DNA of 64,000 nucleotides from Sulfitobacter sp. 20_GPM-1509m (GCF_000620505.1 NZ_JIBC01000010.1:102167-166166), one strand, 5' to 3'. Positions 43,711 through 53,562 are shown, numbered from the stretch's first letter. Made by a program: numbers and translations. The notes: generated from the letters alone by a model not told the origin.

Positions 43711-44902
43711 GATAAACCCTTTTGTTAAGTTAACGAGAAAGCTGCGCCGTATTGCAGCAATGTCAACCCTGTGGCTGCTGACGGTTGCGTCAGCGGCTCA
43801 TGCCCACGAGATACTGCCGACCATTGCGGACCTCAGCGATGAGGGCGGCACTGTCACGATCCAGATGCGCGCCAACGTCGAGGCGTTTCTGGCCGGCATC
43901 GACATGGATGCGGTCAGCGACACGGACGAGGCCGCGCAGGCCGAGGATTACGACGCATTGCGTGCACGCCCGGTCGAGGAAATCCGGGAGCGGATGACCG
44001 GGCTGGTCCAGCAATGGAACGCGCTGCCGATGCTGCGGGCGGATGGCGAAGCGGTGCCGCTGGTGTTGCAAGATTTCGAGGTCGCAGAGGCGCCTGACCC
44101 CGCGCAGCCGCGCCAGTCGTTGCTGACGCTGGTGGGGCAGCTGCCGTCGGGTGCAACCGAGGTGGTGGTGGCCTGGCCAAAGGGGCAGGGGTCGCTGGTG
44201 CTGCGCCAGCAGGGCGTCGATGATCCGTTCACCGGCTACGTGGAAAGTGGCGCGGACAGCGGTGCGATTGCGCTGTCGGGTGGCGGTGCGCTGACCGGTT
44301 GGGGCACCTTTGCGGGCTATATCCCGGTGGGGTTCGATCACATCCTGCCGCAGGGTCTGGACCATATCCTGTTCGTGCTGGGGCTGTTCCTGCTGAGCAC
44401 TGCATGGCGGCCTTTGCTGCTGCAGATCAGTGCCTTTACCGTGGCCCACACGGTCACGCTGGCGCTGGGGGCGCTGGGGATTGTCAGCATTCCCGGCAGC
44501 ATTGTCGAGCCGCTGATTGCCGCCAGCATCGTCTACGTCGCGGTCGAGAACATTTTCTGGCGCAAGCTGTCGCCGTGGCGGCCCTTTGTGATCTTCGGCT
44601 TTGGCCTGTTGCACGGGCTGGGGTTTGCCTCCGTGCTGGGCGAATTTGGCCTGCCTGCGGATCAGTTCATTCCGGCGCTGCTGGGGTTCAACGTGGGCGT
44701 CGAAGTGGGGCAGCTGACTGTGGTGGCGCTGGCGGCGATCATCGTATCGCTGTCCGTCGCGGCGGCCCGTTCGGTCGAGCTGGACGGAGACGAGATCTTT
44801 GTGCAGGAGCGGGATGTGATGTTCCGCGCCATCTCGATCACAGGGTCGCTGGTGATCGCGCTGATCGGCGCGTGGTGGGTGGTCGAGCGGGTGTTCTTGT
44901 AA
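43709..44902 (+). CDS. HupE/UreJ family membrane protein
   Basis: A 397-residue protein. After an N-terminal export signal ending AHA-HE, an extracytoplasmic domain of about 190 residues precedes a block of about six to seven membrane helices with GFDHILPQGLDHILFVLGLF, AFTVAHTVTLALG and FGLLHGLGFASVLGEFGL, the His-rich HupE/UreJ motifs linked with nickel transport in hydrogenase and urease operons. Neither enzyme is encoded here. ATG 43709 overlaps the start of the divergent DUF4198 gene; ATG 43760 would avoid this but leaves a signal without positive charges, so I prefer the longer form. Confidence 0.83.
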   Translation: MINPFVKLTRKLRRIAAMSTLWLLTVASAAHAHEILPTIADLSDEGGTVTIQMRANVEAFLAGIDMDAVSDTDEAAQAEDYDALRARPVEEIRERMTGLVQQWNALPMLRADGEAVPLVLQDFEVAEAPDPAQPRQSLLTLVGQLPSGATEVVVAWPKGQGSLVLRQQGVDDPFTGYVESGADSGAIALSGGGALTGWGTFAGYIPVGFDHILPQGLDHILFVLGLFLLSTAWRPLLLQISAFTVAHTVTLALGALGIVSIPGSIVEPLIAASIVYVAVENIFWRKLSPWRPFVIFGFGLLHGLGFASVLGEFGLPADQFIPALLGFNVGVEVGQLTVVALAAIIVSLSVAAARSVELDGDEIFVQERDVMFRAISITGSLVIALIGAWWVVERVFL

Positions 44903-44922
44903 CACCCGCCGCCTTTCGGTTT

Positions 44923-45540
44923 TTACATATCGGCCAACAGGGCCGTCAGGGCGGCCGAAGGGTCGTCCTGACCCCAGATTTCCGTGCCGATGCCGAAAAA
45001 GTCGGTGAAGGGGGCAAGGGCCGCGATTTGTGCGCGGTTCAGGTTGCCCTCGGCTATGACAGGGATTTCAATGACTTCGGACCACCACTGGAACAGCTCT
45101 GCCTCGGCAAAGCTGTCATCCTCGGGCGTCTTGCCCTGCACCGGACCAAAGGCGATGTAATCCGCACCCGCTTCGCCCGCCGACAGCCCGTCGTGGCGCG
45201 ATCCGCCGCAGAAGGCGCCGACGATGTCATCGGGTCCCAGCACCTTGCGCGCATCGCGCACCGATCCGGGAATGGTCAGGTGCACACCGTCCAGACCCAG
45301 CCGTTCGGCCAGCGGCACGTTGTCGGTGACCACCAGTGCCACATCGCGCGCATCGGTCACCGCACGCAGCGCATCGGCGGCGCGGGACAGGCGGTCTTCG
45401 TCTTTTGTATCCAGCGCCAGCCGCACACAGGCGATGGCATGGGCGTCCAGAACCCGCGCCAGCGTGTCGGGGAACTGTGTCAGCTCCAGCTCGGGCGGGC
45501 TGATAAGGTAAAGTTGCGGCTGCTGCTCGGTCTCGGCCAT
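44923..45540 (-). CDS. thiamine phosphate synthase (ThiE/TenI fold)
   Basis: A 205-residue TIM-barrel protein. LYLISPPELE at the N-terminus, VTDNVPLAERLGLDGVHL and GADYIAFGPVQGKTPED are ThiE motifs. ThiE joins the pyrimidine and thiazole phosphates to thiamine phosphate, but the diphosphate-binding regions are less exact than in canonical ThiE and no other thi gene is near, so a TenI-like or divergent paralogue is possible. It is convergent with the HupE/UreJ gene and divergent from trmJ. Confidence 0.78.
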   Translation of the reverse strand: MAETEQQPQLYLISPPELELTQFPDTLARVLDAHAIACVRLALDTKDEDRLSRAADALRAVTDARDVALVVTDNVPLAERLGLDGVHLTIPGSVRDARKVLGPDDIVGAFCGGSRHDGLSAGEAGADYIAFGPVQGKTPEDDSFAEAELFQWWSEVIEIPVIAEGNLNRAQIAALAPFTDFFGIGTEIWGQDDPSAALTALLADM

Positions 45541-45661
45541 GATCGTCTGATCCTTTGTCGTCACTGGCAGCGCAGATAGCGGATCGCGCGACGAAAGGAA
45601 ACAAGTGCTTGCAGGCTTCGGGGGGCTTTTCCACCGGCGCGGGGCTGTGTATGGGGGCGGC

Positions 45662-46399
45662 ATGAGCGATATTCCTTTCTTTGTGCTGGTGCGCCCGCAG
45701 ATGGGCGAAAACATCGGGTCCGCCGCGCGGGCGATGTGGAACTTTGGTCTGGACCGGATGCGCATCGTCGCGCCCCGTGACGGCTGGCCGAACCAATCGG
45801 CTGTGGCGCTGGCCTCGGGGGCGGGGCGGTTGCTGGACGAGGCGCAGTTGTCGCCGGATCTGCCGGATGCTTTGGCTGACTGTACCTATGTCTATGCCAC
45901 CACTGCGCGGGCACGCGATCTGACCAAACCGGTGCTGTCGCCCGAAGAGGCGATGCGTGACGCGGCTGCCCGGATTGCACAGGGCCAGAAGGTCGCCGTG
46001 ATGTTCGGCCCGGAACGTGCGGGGCTTGAGAACGAGGACATTGCGCGGGCCAATGCGATCATCTCGGTGCCGGTGAACCCGAAATTCGCCTCGCTCAACC
46101 TGGCGCAATGCGTGCTGTTGGTGGGATACGAATGGATGCGCGCCAGCGGCGAGGTTGTGCACCGCAGCGACGAGATGGCAGGCACCGACTGGGCGCAGGG
46201 CGTCGAGGTCGAACATCTGGCCGTGCATTACGAGGATGCGCTGGACGAGGCGGGCTTTTTCTTCCCCGAACACAAGTCGGCCAGCATGCGCACCAACCTG
46301 CGCAACATGTGGAGCCGGATGCCGCTGACCCGCGCCGATGTCCAGATGTTCCACGGCGTGATGCGGCAGATGGTCCGATGGGCGCAAAAGCGGCCCTGA
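45662..46399 (+). CDS. trmJ: tRNA/rRNA methyltransferase of the TrmJ (SpoU/TrmH) family
   Basis: A 245-residue SPOUT methyltransferase. The N-terminal PFFVLVRPQMGENIGSAARA, the VMFGPERAGLENEDI motif and NLAQCVLLVGYEW near the knot are those of TrmJ, which 2'-O-methylates nucleotide 32 of tRNAs. The C-terminal helical part matches TrmJ dimerisation length. ATG 45662 gives the family start MSDIPFF. The heme A synthase gene follows on the same strand after 70 bp. Confidence 0.88.
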   Translation: MSDIPFFVLVRPQMGENIGSAARAMWNFGLDRMRIVAPRDGWPNQSAVALASGAGRLLDEAQLSPDLPDALADCTYVYATTARARDLTKPVLSPEEAMRDAAARIAQGQKVAVMFGPERAGLENEDIARANAIISVPVNPKFASLNLAQCVLLVGYEWMRASGEVVHRSDEMAGTDWAQGVEVEHLAVHYEDALDEAGFFFPEHKSASMRTNLRNMWSRMPLTRADVQMFHGVMRQMVRWAQKRP

Positions 46400-46469
46400 T
46401 GGGGCATGAAGGTTCTGGACCATCGTGCGGCGCGGCCCTAGGTTGCGCGACAAAGACGAGGACCAGACA

Positions 46470-47621
46470 ATGAGCGGCAAACGTAGCATTTTCGAAGAGG
46501 TCGCAAGCCCCGAGGCCGCGGCCAAGACCGCACCGGCCACCGGTGTGATCGACCGTGGACGGCGCGGCGCGCGGCGGGGCATTCGCATTTGGTTGATGAT
46601 CCTGTTCGCGCTGGTCTTTGTGATGATCGCGGTGGGCGGGCTGACGCGGTTGACCGACAGCGGATTGTCGATCACCGAATGGAAACCCTTCACCGGTGCA
46701 TTGCCGCCGCTGACACAGGCCCATTGGGAAGCGGAATTTGCCAAATATCAGGCGATTGACCAGTTCCGCATCATGAACCAGTGGATGGACCTGTCGGATT
46801 TCAAGGCGATCTATTGGTGGGAATGGGGGCATCGCCAGCTGGGTCGCGTGATCGGGCTGGTCTGGGCCGTGGGCTTTGTCTATTTCACGCTGCGCCGTCA
46901 GGTGCCCGTGGGCTGGACCAGCAAGCTTTGGCTGGTCGGTCTGCTGGGCGGTGCGCAGGGCGCGATTGGCTGGTGGATGGTGTCCAGCGGTGTGACGCAA
47001 GGCGAAGGGGCCACCAGCGTTGCCAGCTACCGATTGGCCACCCATCTGGGGCTGGCGTTCATCATCCTGGGGGTGCTGGCGTGGTATATAATGCTGTTGG
47101 GACGCACCGAGCGTGATCTGATGCAGGCCCGTCGCAGCAAGGAGGCCAAGCTGTTTGGCCTGTCCACCGGATTGCTGCATTTCGCATTCCTGCAAATCCT
47201 GATCGGCGCGCTGGTCGCGGGCATTGATGCAGGCCGCAGCTATACCGACTGGCCGATGATGGGCGGGCAATGGTTCCCGCCGAATGCGTTTCCGGTGGAG
47301 CCGATGTGGCGCAACATCTTTGAAAGCCCCGGTCTGGTGCAGTTCATTCACCGCATCACCGGCTATCTGCTGGCGGCCTTTGGCGTGGTGGTCTGGCTGC
47401 GCGGACGGCGCAGTGCACACCGGCGCACGCGCTTTGCGTTCAACGCTGTCATTGCCGCACTGGCTTTGCAGATCGCCCTTGGCATCACCACCGTGCTTTA
47501 TGGCGCGGCATGGCAGGTGGCGATCCTGCACCAGGGTCTGGCGGTGGTCCTGTGGGTCTTGATCCTGCGGGCGCGGTTCCTCACTGCTTACCCTATCCAA
47601 TCCTCAATCCGTGAAGGCTGA
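46470..47621 (+). CDS. ctaA: heme A synthase (COX15/CtaA)
   Basis: A 383-residue inner-membrane oxygenase that converts heme O to heme A for cytochrome aa3 oxidase. About eight helices; the conserved GGLTRLTDSGLSITEWKPF, the WWEWGHRQLGR and QFIHRITGYLLAAFG segments provide heme-ligand histidines, plus AILHQGLAVVLW. Length agrees with the alphaproteobacterial type 2 enzyme. Other cytochrome oxidase genes are not in the window. M32 carboxypeptidase begins 6 bp after its stop. Confidence 0.94.
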   Translation: MSGKRSIFEEVASPEAAAKTAPATGVIDRGRRGARRGIRIWLMILFALVFVMIAVGGLTRLTDSGLSITEWKPFTGALPPLTQAHWEAEFAKYQAIDQFRIMNQWMDLSDFKAIYWWEWGHRQLGRVIGLVWAVGFVYFTLRRQVPVGWTSKLWLVGLLGGAQGAIGWWMVSSGVTQGEGATSVASYRLATHLGLAFIILGVLAWYIMLLGRTERDLMQARRSKEAKLFGLSTGLLHFAFLQILIGALVAGIDAGRSYTDWPMMGGQWFPPNAFPVEPMWRNIFESPGLVQFIHRITGYLLAAFGVVVWLRGRRSAHRRTRFAFNAVIAALALQIALGITTVLYGAAWQVAILHQGLAVVLWVLILRARFLTAYPIQSSIREG

Positions 47622-47627
47622 TTTCTC

Positions 47628-49103
47628 ATGACCCCCTATGACGCACTGATGGCTTACGACCGTGACACACAGGCTTTGGCCCAGGTGGCGGGGCGTCTGG
47701 GGTGGGATCAGGAAACCATGATGCCACGCGGTGCCGCCGACCAGCGCGGCGAGGAAATGGCGGCGATGGAGGCGGTGCTGCACGCGCGCCGCACCGCGCC
47801 ACAGGTGGGTGAATGGCTGGACGGGATTGACGACAGCACGCTGGACGCGGTGGGACAGGCGCAGATGCGCCACATCCGCCGCAGCCACGCCCGCGCGACC
47901 AAGGTGCCCGCCGCATTGGCCACCAAACTGGCGCGGCTGACATCGGTGGCCCAGGGCAAATGGGCCGAGGCACGCGGCGCGGATGATTTCGCGGCCTTTG
48001 CGCCGGTTTTGCAAGAAGTCGTGGCGCTGAAACGCGAAGAAGGTGCCGCGCTGGCTGCGGGTGGCGATCTGTACGATGCGATGCTGCAGGACTATGAACC
48101 CGGCACCACTGGCGCCGAGCTTGAGGCGATGTTTTCGGCCATGCGACCGGTTCTGGCCGATCTGCGTGCCGCCGTACTGGAGGCGGAAAAACCCGCCACC
48201 CTGACCGGCACATTTGACGAAGCGGCGCAGATGAAGCTGAGCCGCCATCTGGCGCGCACCTTTGGCTATGACATGCAGCGGGGGCGCGTCGACAAGGCGG
48301 TGCACCCGTTCAGTTCGGGCAGCGGCAATGACGTGCGCATCACCACGCGCACCAACCCCGTCGATCCGTTCAACTGCTTTTATTCCACCATTCACGAGGT
48401 GGGGCACGCGGCCTATGAACAGAACATCGACCAGGCCTATCTGCTGACACCGCTGGGCAATGGCGTGTCGATGGGAGTTCACGAAAGCCAGAGCCGCATT
48501 TACGAAAACCAGATCGGTCGCAGCCGTGCCTTTACCGGTTGGCTGTTCGGCCAGATGAAGGAGACCTTTGGCGACTTTGGCATTGCCGACGAGGATGCGT
48601 TTTACGCCTGTGTGAACAGCGTCAACAACGGCTATATCCGCACCGAAGCAGACGAATTGCAGTACAACCTGCATGTCATGCTGCGCTTTGATCTGGAACG
48701 CGCGCTGATGTCGGGTGATCTGGCGATTGCGGACCTCGAGGCGGCATGGAACGACCGGTTCAAGGCCGACTTTGGCTATGCTGTCGACAAGGCCAGCAAC
48801 GGCGTGCTGCAAGACGTGCATTGGTCTGTGGGGCTGTTCGGCTATTTCCCGACCTATTCGTTGGGCAACGTCTATGCAGGTTGCCTGCACCAGACGCTGC
48901 GCACCGCCGTACCGGATCTGGATGACCATCTGGCGCAGGGTAATACAGAACCCGCCACCAGCTGGCTGCGCGACAATGTACAGGTGAACGGTGGCCTCTA
49001 TGAACCGCGCGTAACCATCACCATGGCCAGTGGGATGGAGCCGAGCGAGGCGCCACTGCTTGACTATCTTCGGGACAAGTTTTCGGCGATCTACAAGCTG
49101 TGA
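47628..49103 (+). CDS. M32 family metallocarboxypeptidase
   Basis: A 491-residue zinc (or cobalt) carboxypeptidase of the thermostable carboxypeptidase Taq family. The active site HEVGH lies in STIHEVGHAAYEQ (about residue 256), with the downstream GVHESQSRIYEN glutamate, and family motifs AVHPFSSG and DVRITTR just before it. No signal peptide, so a cytoplasmic peptide-recycling enzyme. It starts 6 bp after ctaA and may be cotranscribed. Confidence 0.94.
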   Translation: MTPYDALMAYDRDTQALAQVAGRLGWDQETMMPRGAADQRGEEMAAMEAVLHARRTAPQVGEWLDGIDDSTLDAVGQAQMRHIRRSHARATKVPAALATKLARLTSVAQGKWAEARGADDFAAFAPVLQEVVALKREEGAALAAGGDLYDAMLQDYEPGTTGAELEAMFSAMRPVLADLRAAVLEAEKPATLTGTFDEAAQMKLSRHLARTFGYDMQRGRVDKAVHPFSSGSGNDVRITTRTNPVDPFNCFYSTIHEVGHAAYEQNIDQAYLLTPLGNGVSMGVHESQSRIYENQIGRSRAFTGWLFGQMKETFGDFGIADEDAFYACVNSVNNGYIRTEADELQYNLHVMLRFDLERALMSGDLAIADLEAAWNDRFKADFGYAVDKASNGVLQDVHWSVGLFGYFPTYSLGNVYAGCLHQTLRTAVPDLDDHLAQGNTEPATSWLRDNVQVNGGLYEPRVTITMASGMEPSEAPLLDYLRDKFSAIYKL

Positions 49104-49154
49104 GGCCGTTGATAAAAGGCCGTTATTTTTGATTTCGACGGTTTGGCATATTGC

Positions 49155-49183
49155 TTGAAACGCGTTATTGGATGATGAATAAC
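49155..49183 (+). promoter_or_regulatory. candidate promoter for the small secreted protein gene
   Basis: TTGAAA (49155-49160), 17 bases, then AATAAC (49178-49183), in a 240-bp AT-rich interval after the carboxypeptidase gene. If used, it would give a leader of about 155 nt before the gene at 49345. The weak -10 makes this tentative. Confidence 0.3.
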
Positions 49184-49344
49184 AGTGCGATCAGGATATT
49201 CGGTTTTCCAATATTTAGGCAGTTTATTCCATTATTTGGGCAAGCTGCCGCTGAGAGCAAAAAAATTAGGAACAATAGTAGGCTATCCCGCATTTAGCTG
49301 CTAAGAGAGACATAAGATTTAATGGTTTCGCATGGAGGCACCAC

Positions 49345-49692
49345 ATGAAGAAGATTTTTACAGGCGCAGGCGTCCTCGCTTTGATGGCAAGCACAGCAAT
49401 GGCACAAGACGTTGTACGTCAAGTTGCGGTTGAAGGTTCTACAGGCAACCCGAACTATCCGGTTGCTGTTCAGGGGTCCAACGGGGTTAACTATGCCTGC
49501 GAGGCAAACCTCTACCTTGAGAATGGCGTTCAAAAACGTCTGTGCGTCCGCGCAGATGTTCCCGCCGGTGCAACTGGTTCGACACTGGTCGCTGGTGACC
49601 TGGGCGCCGTTGGCGCAGGCCTTGGCGCACTTGCCGTCGTGGCCCTGCTGGCCGGTGACGACAACGAATCGACCACCACATCGACACCGTAA
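49345..49692 (+). CDS. small exported hypothetical protein with C-terminal hydrophobic segment
   Basis: A 115-residue protein with a clear Sec signal peptide (MKKIFTGAGVLALMASTAMA, cleavage before QDVV). The mature domain has two cysteines (YACEANLYL and KRLCVRAD), probably a disulphide. A Gly/Ala/Leu-rich hydrophobic stretch (GDLGAVGAGLGALAVVALLA) follows, then a short Thr-rich tail. That end could be a membrane anchor. GGAGG upstream fixes the start. It has an AT-rich upstream region and its own terminator, so it is an independent unit. I do not recognise the family. Confidence 0.82.
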   Translation: MKKIFTGAGVLALMASTAMAQDVVRQVAVEGSTGNPNYPVAVQGSNGVNYACEANLYLENGVQKRLCVRADVPAGATGSTLVAGDLGAVGAGLGALAVVALLAGDDNESTTTSTP

Positions 49693-49735
49693 TAGGTTCT
49701 TGCTGATGCGGGTTTCGCATCGCGCTGAGATATTG

Positions 49736-49768
49736 AACGGCGGCCCTGAGATGGGCCGCCGTTTTACG
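49736..49768 (+). terminator. intrinsic terminator after the small exported protein gene
   Basis: An 11-bp perfect stem AACGGCGGCCC / GGGCCGCCGTT around a 6-base loop, followed on the plus strand by TTTACGTTT. It lies 44 bp after the stop at 49692. Confidence 0.88.
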
Positions 49769-49812
49769 TTTATCAGGATGAGTCCAGCAGCCGGTCCGAT
49801 ATCCCTCTGGGC

Positions 49813-50163
49813 TTAGATCAACGCCATACGCTCTGATCTTTCAGGATCGGGGAAGGGGCGGTAAAGGCCAAATTCGGCTTGTGCCACGTGGTCGTGCACC
49901 GCCCGGTGCAGGGCCGCCACGTCTTCGTCCTGGGCGCCGGACAAGCGGAAAGCCTGATCCAGCTGCGCCAGATCGCGCACCTCGATCTCAAGCAGAAAGT
50001 CGCGGTGACCGTCCGAGGCCAGGTTCAGCTTGCGGCGCAGCAAGCGCCAGTTTTCGATTGCACCTGCACGCTGCAAATGCGCCATCCAGTCCTCCAGCGC
50101 CTTGGAAAAGCTGAGGGCCTTGGCGTCGTGTTTCAGGTCGATCAGGCAGTGATAGAGATTCAT
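49813..50163 (-). CDS. conserved hypothetical protein
   Basis: A 116-residue soluble protein beginning MNLYHCLIDLKHDAKALSFS and rich in alternating hydrophobic and charged residues, suggesting a small alpha/beta (possibly ferredoxin-like) fold: LEDWMAHLQRAGAIENWRLL and DFLLEIEVRDLAQLDQAF would be helix and strand elements. No signal peptide, membrane helix or known catalytic motif. It stands alone between the terminator of the previous gene and the gyrA terminator, in the same direction as gyrA. Function unknown. Confidence 0.78.
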   Translation of the reverse strand: MNLYHCLIDLKHDAKALSFSKALEDWMAHLQRAGAIENWRLLRRKLNLASDGHRDFLLEIEVRDLAQLDQAFRLSGAQDEDVAALHRAVHDHVAQAEFGLYRPFPDPERSERMALI

Positions 50164-50252
50164 ATCGGTCCCCTTGGCAAACGTCGGGGAAAGCTTTGAC
50201 CATGGGGTGTTTCCACTTGGTTAAGCGATGTCAGTTCTGAGCATTCAAACGG

Positions 50253-50280
50253 AAAACGGCGGCCCTTTCGGGGGCCGCCG
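50253..50280 (-). terminator. intrinsic terminator of gyrA
   Basis: On the minus strand a 9-bp stem CGGCGGCCC / GGGCCGCCG with a 6-base loop is followed by TTTT, 27 bp after the gyrA stop. The stem resembles that of the terminator at 49736-49768, a common GC stem in this genome. Confidence 0.85.
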
Positions 50281-50306
50281 CGTTCCTGTTCATAGTGTCG
50301 TGACGA

Positions 50307-53081
50307 TTATTCCGCGTCTGGCGCATCTGCCTCGGGGGCATTTCCGCCTTCGGCATCGACATCGGTGTCACCCTGATCGGCGATCCAGGCGACGCTGACG
50401 ACTTCTTCGTTCTTGCCGGTGTTGAACACCCGCACACCGCCCGCGCTGCGCGACCGGAAGCTGATGCCCTCAACCGGCACGCGGATCGACTGGCCCTTGG
50501 ACGTGGCCAGCATGATCTGGTCGTCCATCTCGACCGGGAAAGAGGCCACGATCTGACCGCCGCGCATGGCCTTGTCCATCGCGGTGACGCCCAGTCCGCC
50601 ACGCCCGCGCACGGGGTAATCGTGGCTTGAGCTCAGCTTGCCCGCACCATTTGCGGTGATGGTCAGGATCAGGTTTTCAGCCGCCGACATTTCGACATAG
50701 CGTTCGTTCGAGAAGTTCGGATCGGCGGGCGCTTCTTCCTCGTCGGTTTCCTCGTCGGCCAGACCGGCCATCGCACGGCGCATTTTCAGATAAGCGGTGC
50801 GTTCTTCAGATGTCGCGTCAAAGTGGCGGATGATCGACATGGACACGACCGTGTCGTTCGCCCCCAGCTTGATGCCCCGCACCCCGACCGAGGCGCGGCT
50901 GTTGAACACCCGCACGTCCGTCGCAGGGAAGCGGATGGCGCGGCCCGAGTTGGTGATCAGCATCACATCGTCGTCGTTCGACGCGATACGCGCATTGATC
51001 AGCGTGGTGCCTTCGTGTTCGCCCTCGAACTTCATCGCGATCTTGCCGTTGCGCATGACGTTGGTGAAATCCGACAGCTTGTTGCGGCGCACGGTGCCTG
51101 CGGATGTGGCAAAGACCACTTGCAGGTCGTCCCAATCCTTTTCGTCGCGGTCCACAGGCATGATGGCCGCCACAGACACGCCGACCGGGATCGGCAGGAT
51201 GTTGACGATCGCCTTGCCCTTTGAGGTCCGTCCACCCTGGGGCAGGCGCCATGTCTTCAGCTTGTAGGACATCCCGTCAGTGGTGAAGAACAACAGTTGC
51301 GTGTGGGTGTTGGCCACAAAGAGGGTGGTGATCACGTCCTCTTCCTTGGTCTGCATCCCCGACACGCCCTTGCCGCCGCGTTTCTGGGCGCGGAAATCGG
51401 CCAGCGGCGTGCGTTTGATGTAGCCGCCCGATGTGACGGTCACGACCATATCCTCGCGCTCGATCAGATCCTCGTCGTCCATGTCGCCGGACCAGTCGAC
51501 AATCTCGGTGCGGCGCGGCACGGCGAACAGCTCGCGCACCTCGCGCAGCTCGTCCGCGATGATGCCCATGATGCGGTCGCGGCTGCCCAGAATCTCAAGG
51601 TATTCCTTGATCTTGCCAGCCAGCTCTTCCAACTCGTCGGTCACTTCCTTGACGCCGATCTGGGTCAGGCGCTGCAACCGCAGTTCCAGAATGGCGCGGG
51701 CCTGGGTTTCGGACAGGTTATAGGTGCCGTCGTCGTTGGCGGTGTGGGTCGGATCGTCGATCAGTGCGATGTAATCCAGGATCGACGCCGCAGGCCAGCG
51801 GCGTGTCATCAGCTTTTCGCGCGCCTCGGCGGCGTCGGCGGACGACCGGATGGTGGCCACGATTTCGTCGATGTTGGTGACGGCCACGGCCAGACCACAC
51901 AGGATGTGGCTGCGTTCACGCGCCTTGCGCAGCAGATAGGCGGTGCGGCGCGCCACGACATCCTCGCGGAAGTCGATAAAGCAGGTCAGGAACCGGCGCA
52001 GGGTCAATTGCTCGGGGCGACCGCCGTTCAGCGCCAGCATGTTACAGCCGAAATAGACCTGCATGGGGGTAAAGCGGAACAGCTGGTTCAGCACCACCTC
52101 GGCGGTGGCGTCGCGTTTAAGTTCCACGACAACCCGCACACCGTTGCGGTCGGATTCGTCCTGTACGTGCGCGATGCCTTCGATCCGTTTCTCACGTGCG
52201 GCCTCGGCGATGCGTTCGATCATCGTTGCCTTGTTCACCTGATAGGGAATCTCGTCGATGATGATGGCAAAGCGGTCCTTGCGGATCTCCTCGACGCGGG
52301 TCTTGGCACGGATCACGACGCTGCCGCGCCCCTCAAGATAGGCTTTGCGCGCGCCCGAGCGGCCCAGCATGGTGCCGCCAGTGGGAAAGTCGGGGCCGGG
52401 CACATAGTCGATCAGCTGTTCCGAGGTCAGGTCCGGGTCTTCGATCAGCGCCAGCGTGGCGTCCACGACTTCGCCCAGATTGTGCGGCGGGATGTTGGTG
52501 GCCATGCCGACCGCAATGCCGCCCGCGCCGTTGACCAGCATGTTGGGGAAACGCGCAGGCAGAACGGTGGGTTCTTTTTGCTTGCCGTCGTAGTTGTCCT
52601 GGAAATCGACGGTGTCCTTGTCGATATCGGCCAGCAGATAGGCGGCGGGTTTGTCCATGCGCACTTCGGTATAGCGCATGGCGGCGGCGTTATCGCCGTC
52701 CATCGAGCCAAAGTTGCCCTGACCGTCCAGCAGCGGCAGCGACATCGAGAAATCCTGCGCCATCCGCACCAGCGCGTCATAGATCGCACTGTCGCCGTGC
52801 GGGTGATACTGACCCATTACGTCGCCTACGGGACGGGCGGATTTGCGGTAGGATTTGTCGTGCGTGTTGCCGGTTTCGTGCATCGCAAACAGGATGCGCC
52901 GGTGCACCGGTTTCAGCCCGTCGCGCAGATCGGGGATCGCGCGGCTGACGATGACCGACATGGCATAATCCAGATAGGATGTGCGCATCTCGTGTTCGAT
53001 GGTAACCGTTGGTCCCGAGTAAACGGGACGCTCTGGCGGCATTTCATCATTGTTCTCAGGTGTTTCTGGCGTGTCGTTCAC
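50307..53081 (-). CDS. gyrA: DNA gyrase subunit A
   Basis: A 924-residue type IIA topoisomerase subunit that cuts and re-seals DNA for negative supercoiling with GyrB. The breakage-reunion domain has catalytic Tyr137 in [10 protein letters not shown]; the quinolone-resistance region reads [17 protein letters not shown] with Ser98 and Asp102 at the positions equivalent to E. coli Ser83 and Asp87, i.e. the susceptible residues. The C-terminal wrapping domain has the GyrA box in [10 protein letters not shown]. The acidic C-terminal tail is usual. A TTGCAC-16-GATAAG promoter-like pair lies about 70 bp upstream. Confidence 0.97.
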   Translation of the reverse strand: MNDTPETPENNDEMPPERPVYSGPTVTIEHEMRTSYLDYAMSVIVSRAIPDLRDGLKPVHRRILFAMHETGNTHDKSYRKSARPVGDVMGQYHPHGDSAIYDALVRMAQDFSMSLPLLDGQGNFGSMDGDNAAAMRYTEVRMDKPAAYLLADIDKDTVDFQDNYDGKQKEPTVLPARFPNMLVNGAGGIAVGMATNIPPHNLGEVVDATLALIEDPDLTSEQLIDYVPGPDFPTGGTMLGRSGARKAYLEGRGSVVIRAKTRVEEIRKDRFAIIIDEIPYQVNKATMIERIAEAAREKRIEGIAHVQDESDRNGVRVVVELKRDATAEVVLNQLFRFTPMQVYFGCNMLALNGGRPEQLTLRRFLTCFIDFREDVVARRTAYLLRKARERSHILCGLAVAVTNIDEIVATIRSSADAAEAREKLMTRRWPAASILDYIALIDDPTHTANDDGTYNLSETQARAILELRLQRLTQIGVKEVTDELEELAGKIKEYLEILGSRDRIMGIIADELREVRELFAVPRRTEIVDWSGDMDDEDLIEREDMVVTVTSGGYIKRTPLADFRAQKRGGKGVSGMQTKEEDVITTLFVANTHTQLLFFTTDGMSYKLKTWRLPQGGRTSKGKAIVNILPIPVGVSVAAIMPVDRDEKDWDDLQVVFATSAGTVRRNKLSDFTNVMRNGKIAMKFEGEHEGTTLINARIASNDDDVMLITNSGRAIRFPATDVRVFNSRASVGVRGIKLGANDTVVSMSIIRHFDATSEERTAYLKMRRAMAGLADEETDEEEAPADPNFSNERYVEMSAAENLILTITANGAGKLSSSHDYPVRGRGGLGVTAMDKAMRGGQIVASFPVEMDDQIMLATSKGQSIRVPVEGISFRSRSAGGVRVFNTGKNEEVVSVAWIADQGDTDVDAEGGNAPEADAPDAE

Positions 53082-53124
53082 TTGGCTGCCCGTCTTTTTC
53101 TGAGTGTCTATATGTTGTGAGAAA

Positions 53125-53148
53125 CCTTATCAGATGCCGCATATAAGG
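53125..53148. promoter_or_regulatory. inverted repeat in the gyrA promoter region
   Basis: CCTTAT (53125-53130) and ATAAGG (53143-53148) form a 6-bp inverted repeat with 12 bases between. On the minus strand it overlaps the spacer and -10 of a candidate gyrA promoter (TTGCAC, 16 bases, GATAAG). It could be an operator or coincidence. Confidence 0.25.
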
Positions 53149-53271
53149 TGCAATGGCAGGTGGCTCTGTGGCTTTGGCAGCACAGGGGCGCGAGTGCCAA
53201 CATACTGTTTTTATTGAAAAGTAATCTGGCTGTGGCAGGATGAAAGAAAAGCAGCATGAAAGGTGCGCAAA

Positions 53272-53541
53272 ATGCAGGTCTCTGAAACGGAAATGATGCT
53301 TCGCGGGTATGGTCTGACCACAGCCGAATTTTTCTATCGGATGCCGGATTACCAGCACGTGTTGAACAGCTACACCTGGCAGGATTACGACACGGCGCCC
53401 GACCACCCGCGCCTGTTTGAATTCGTCGAATTCTGGCAGCGCGAGATCGAGGGACCGCTGCATTCGGTGCGTTTCACCCACCGCAAGCTGATTGCGCCGG
53501 GTGAGTGGCGCAACCAGGTCGGTGAGTTCATCATTCACTGA
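53272..53541 (+). CDS. Usg-like family protein
   Basis: An 89-residue protein that matches the Usg-like family of alphaproteobacteria: LRGYGLTTAEFFYRMPDY and a central YTWQDYDTAPDHPRL, with FWQREIEGPLHSVRF and a C-terminal GEWRNQVGEF. No function has been established. ATG at 53272 follows AAAGG; an in-frame GTG at 53263 lies too close to that site. It is divergent from gyrA and convergent with the YbjN-domain gene. Confidence 0.85.
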   Translation: MQVSETEMMLRGYGLTTAEFFYRMPDYQHVLNSYTWQDYDTAPDHPRLFEFVEFWQREIEGPLHSVRFTHRKLIAPGEWRNQVGEFIIH

Positions 53542-53562
53542 GGGGCCGCAGCCCCGAAGGGA

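Noticed and set aside
51297..53120. A 607-codon open frame opposite gyrA
   Set aside because: Antisense of a highly conserved essential gene; composition is that of a shadow frame.
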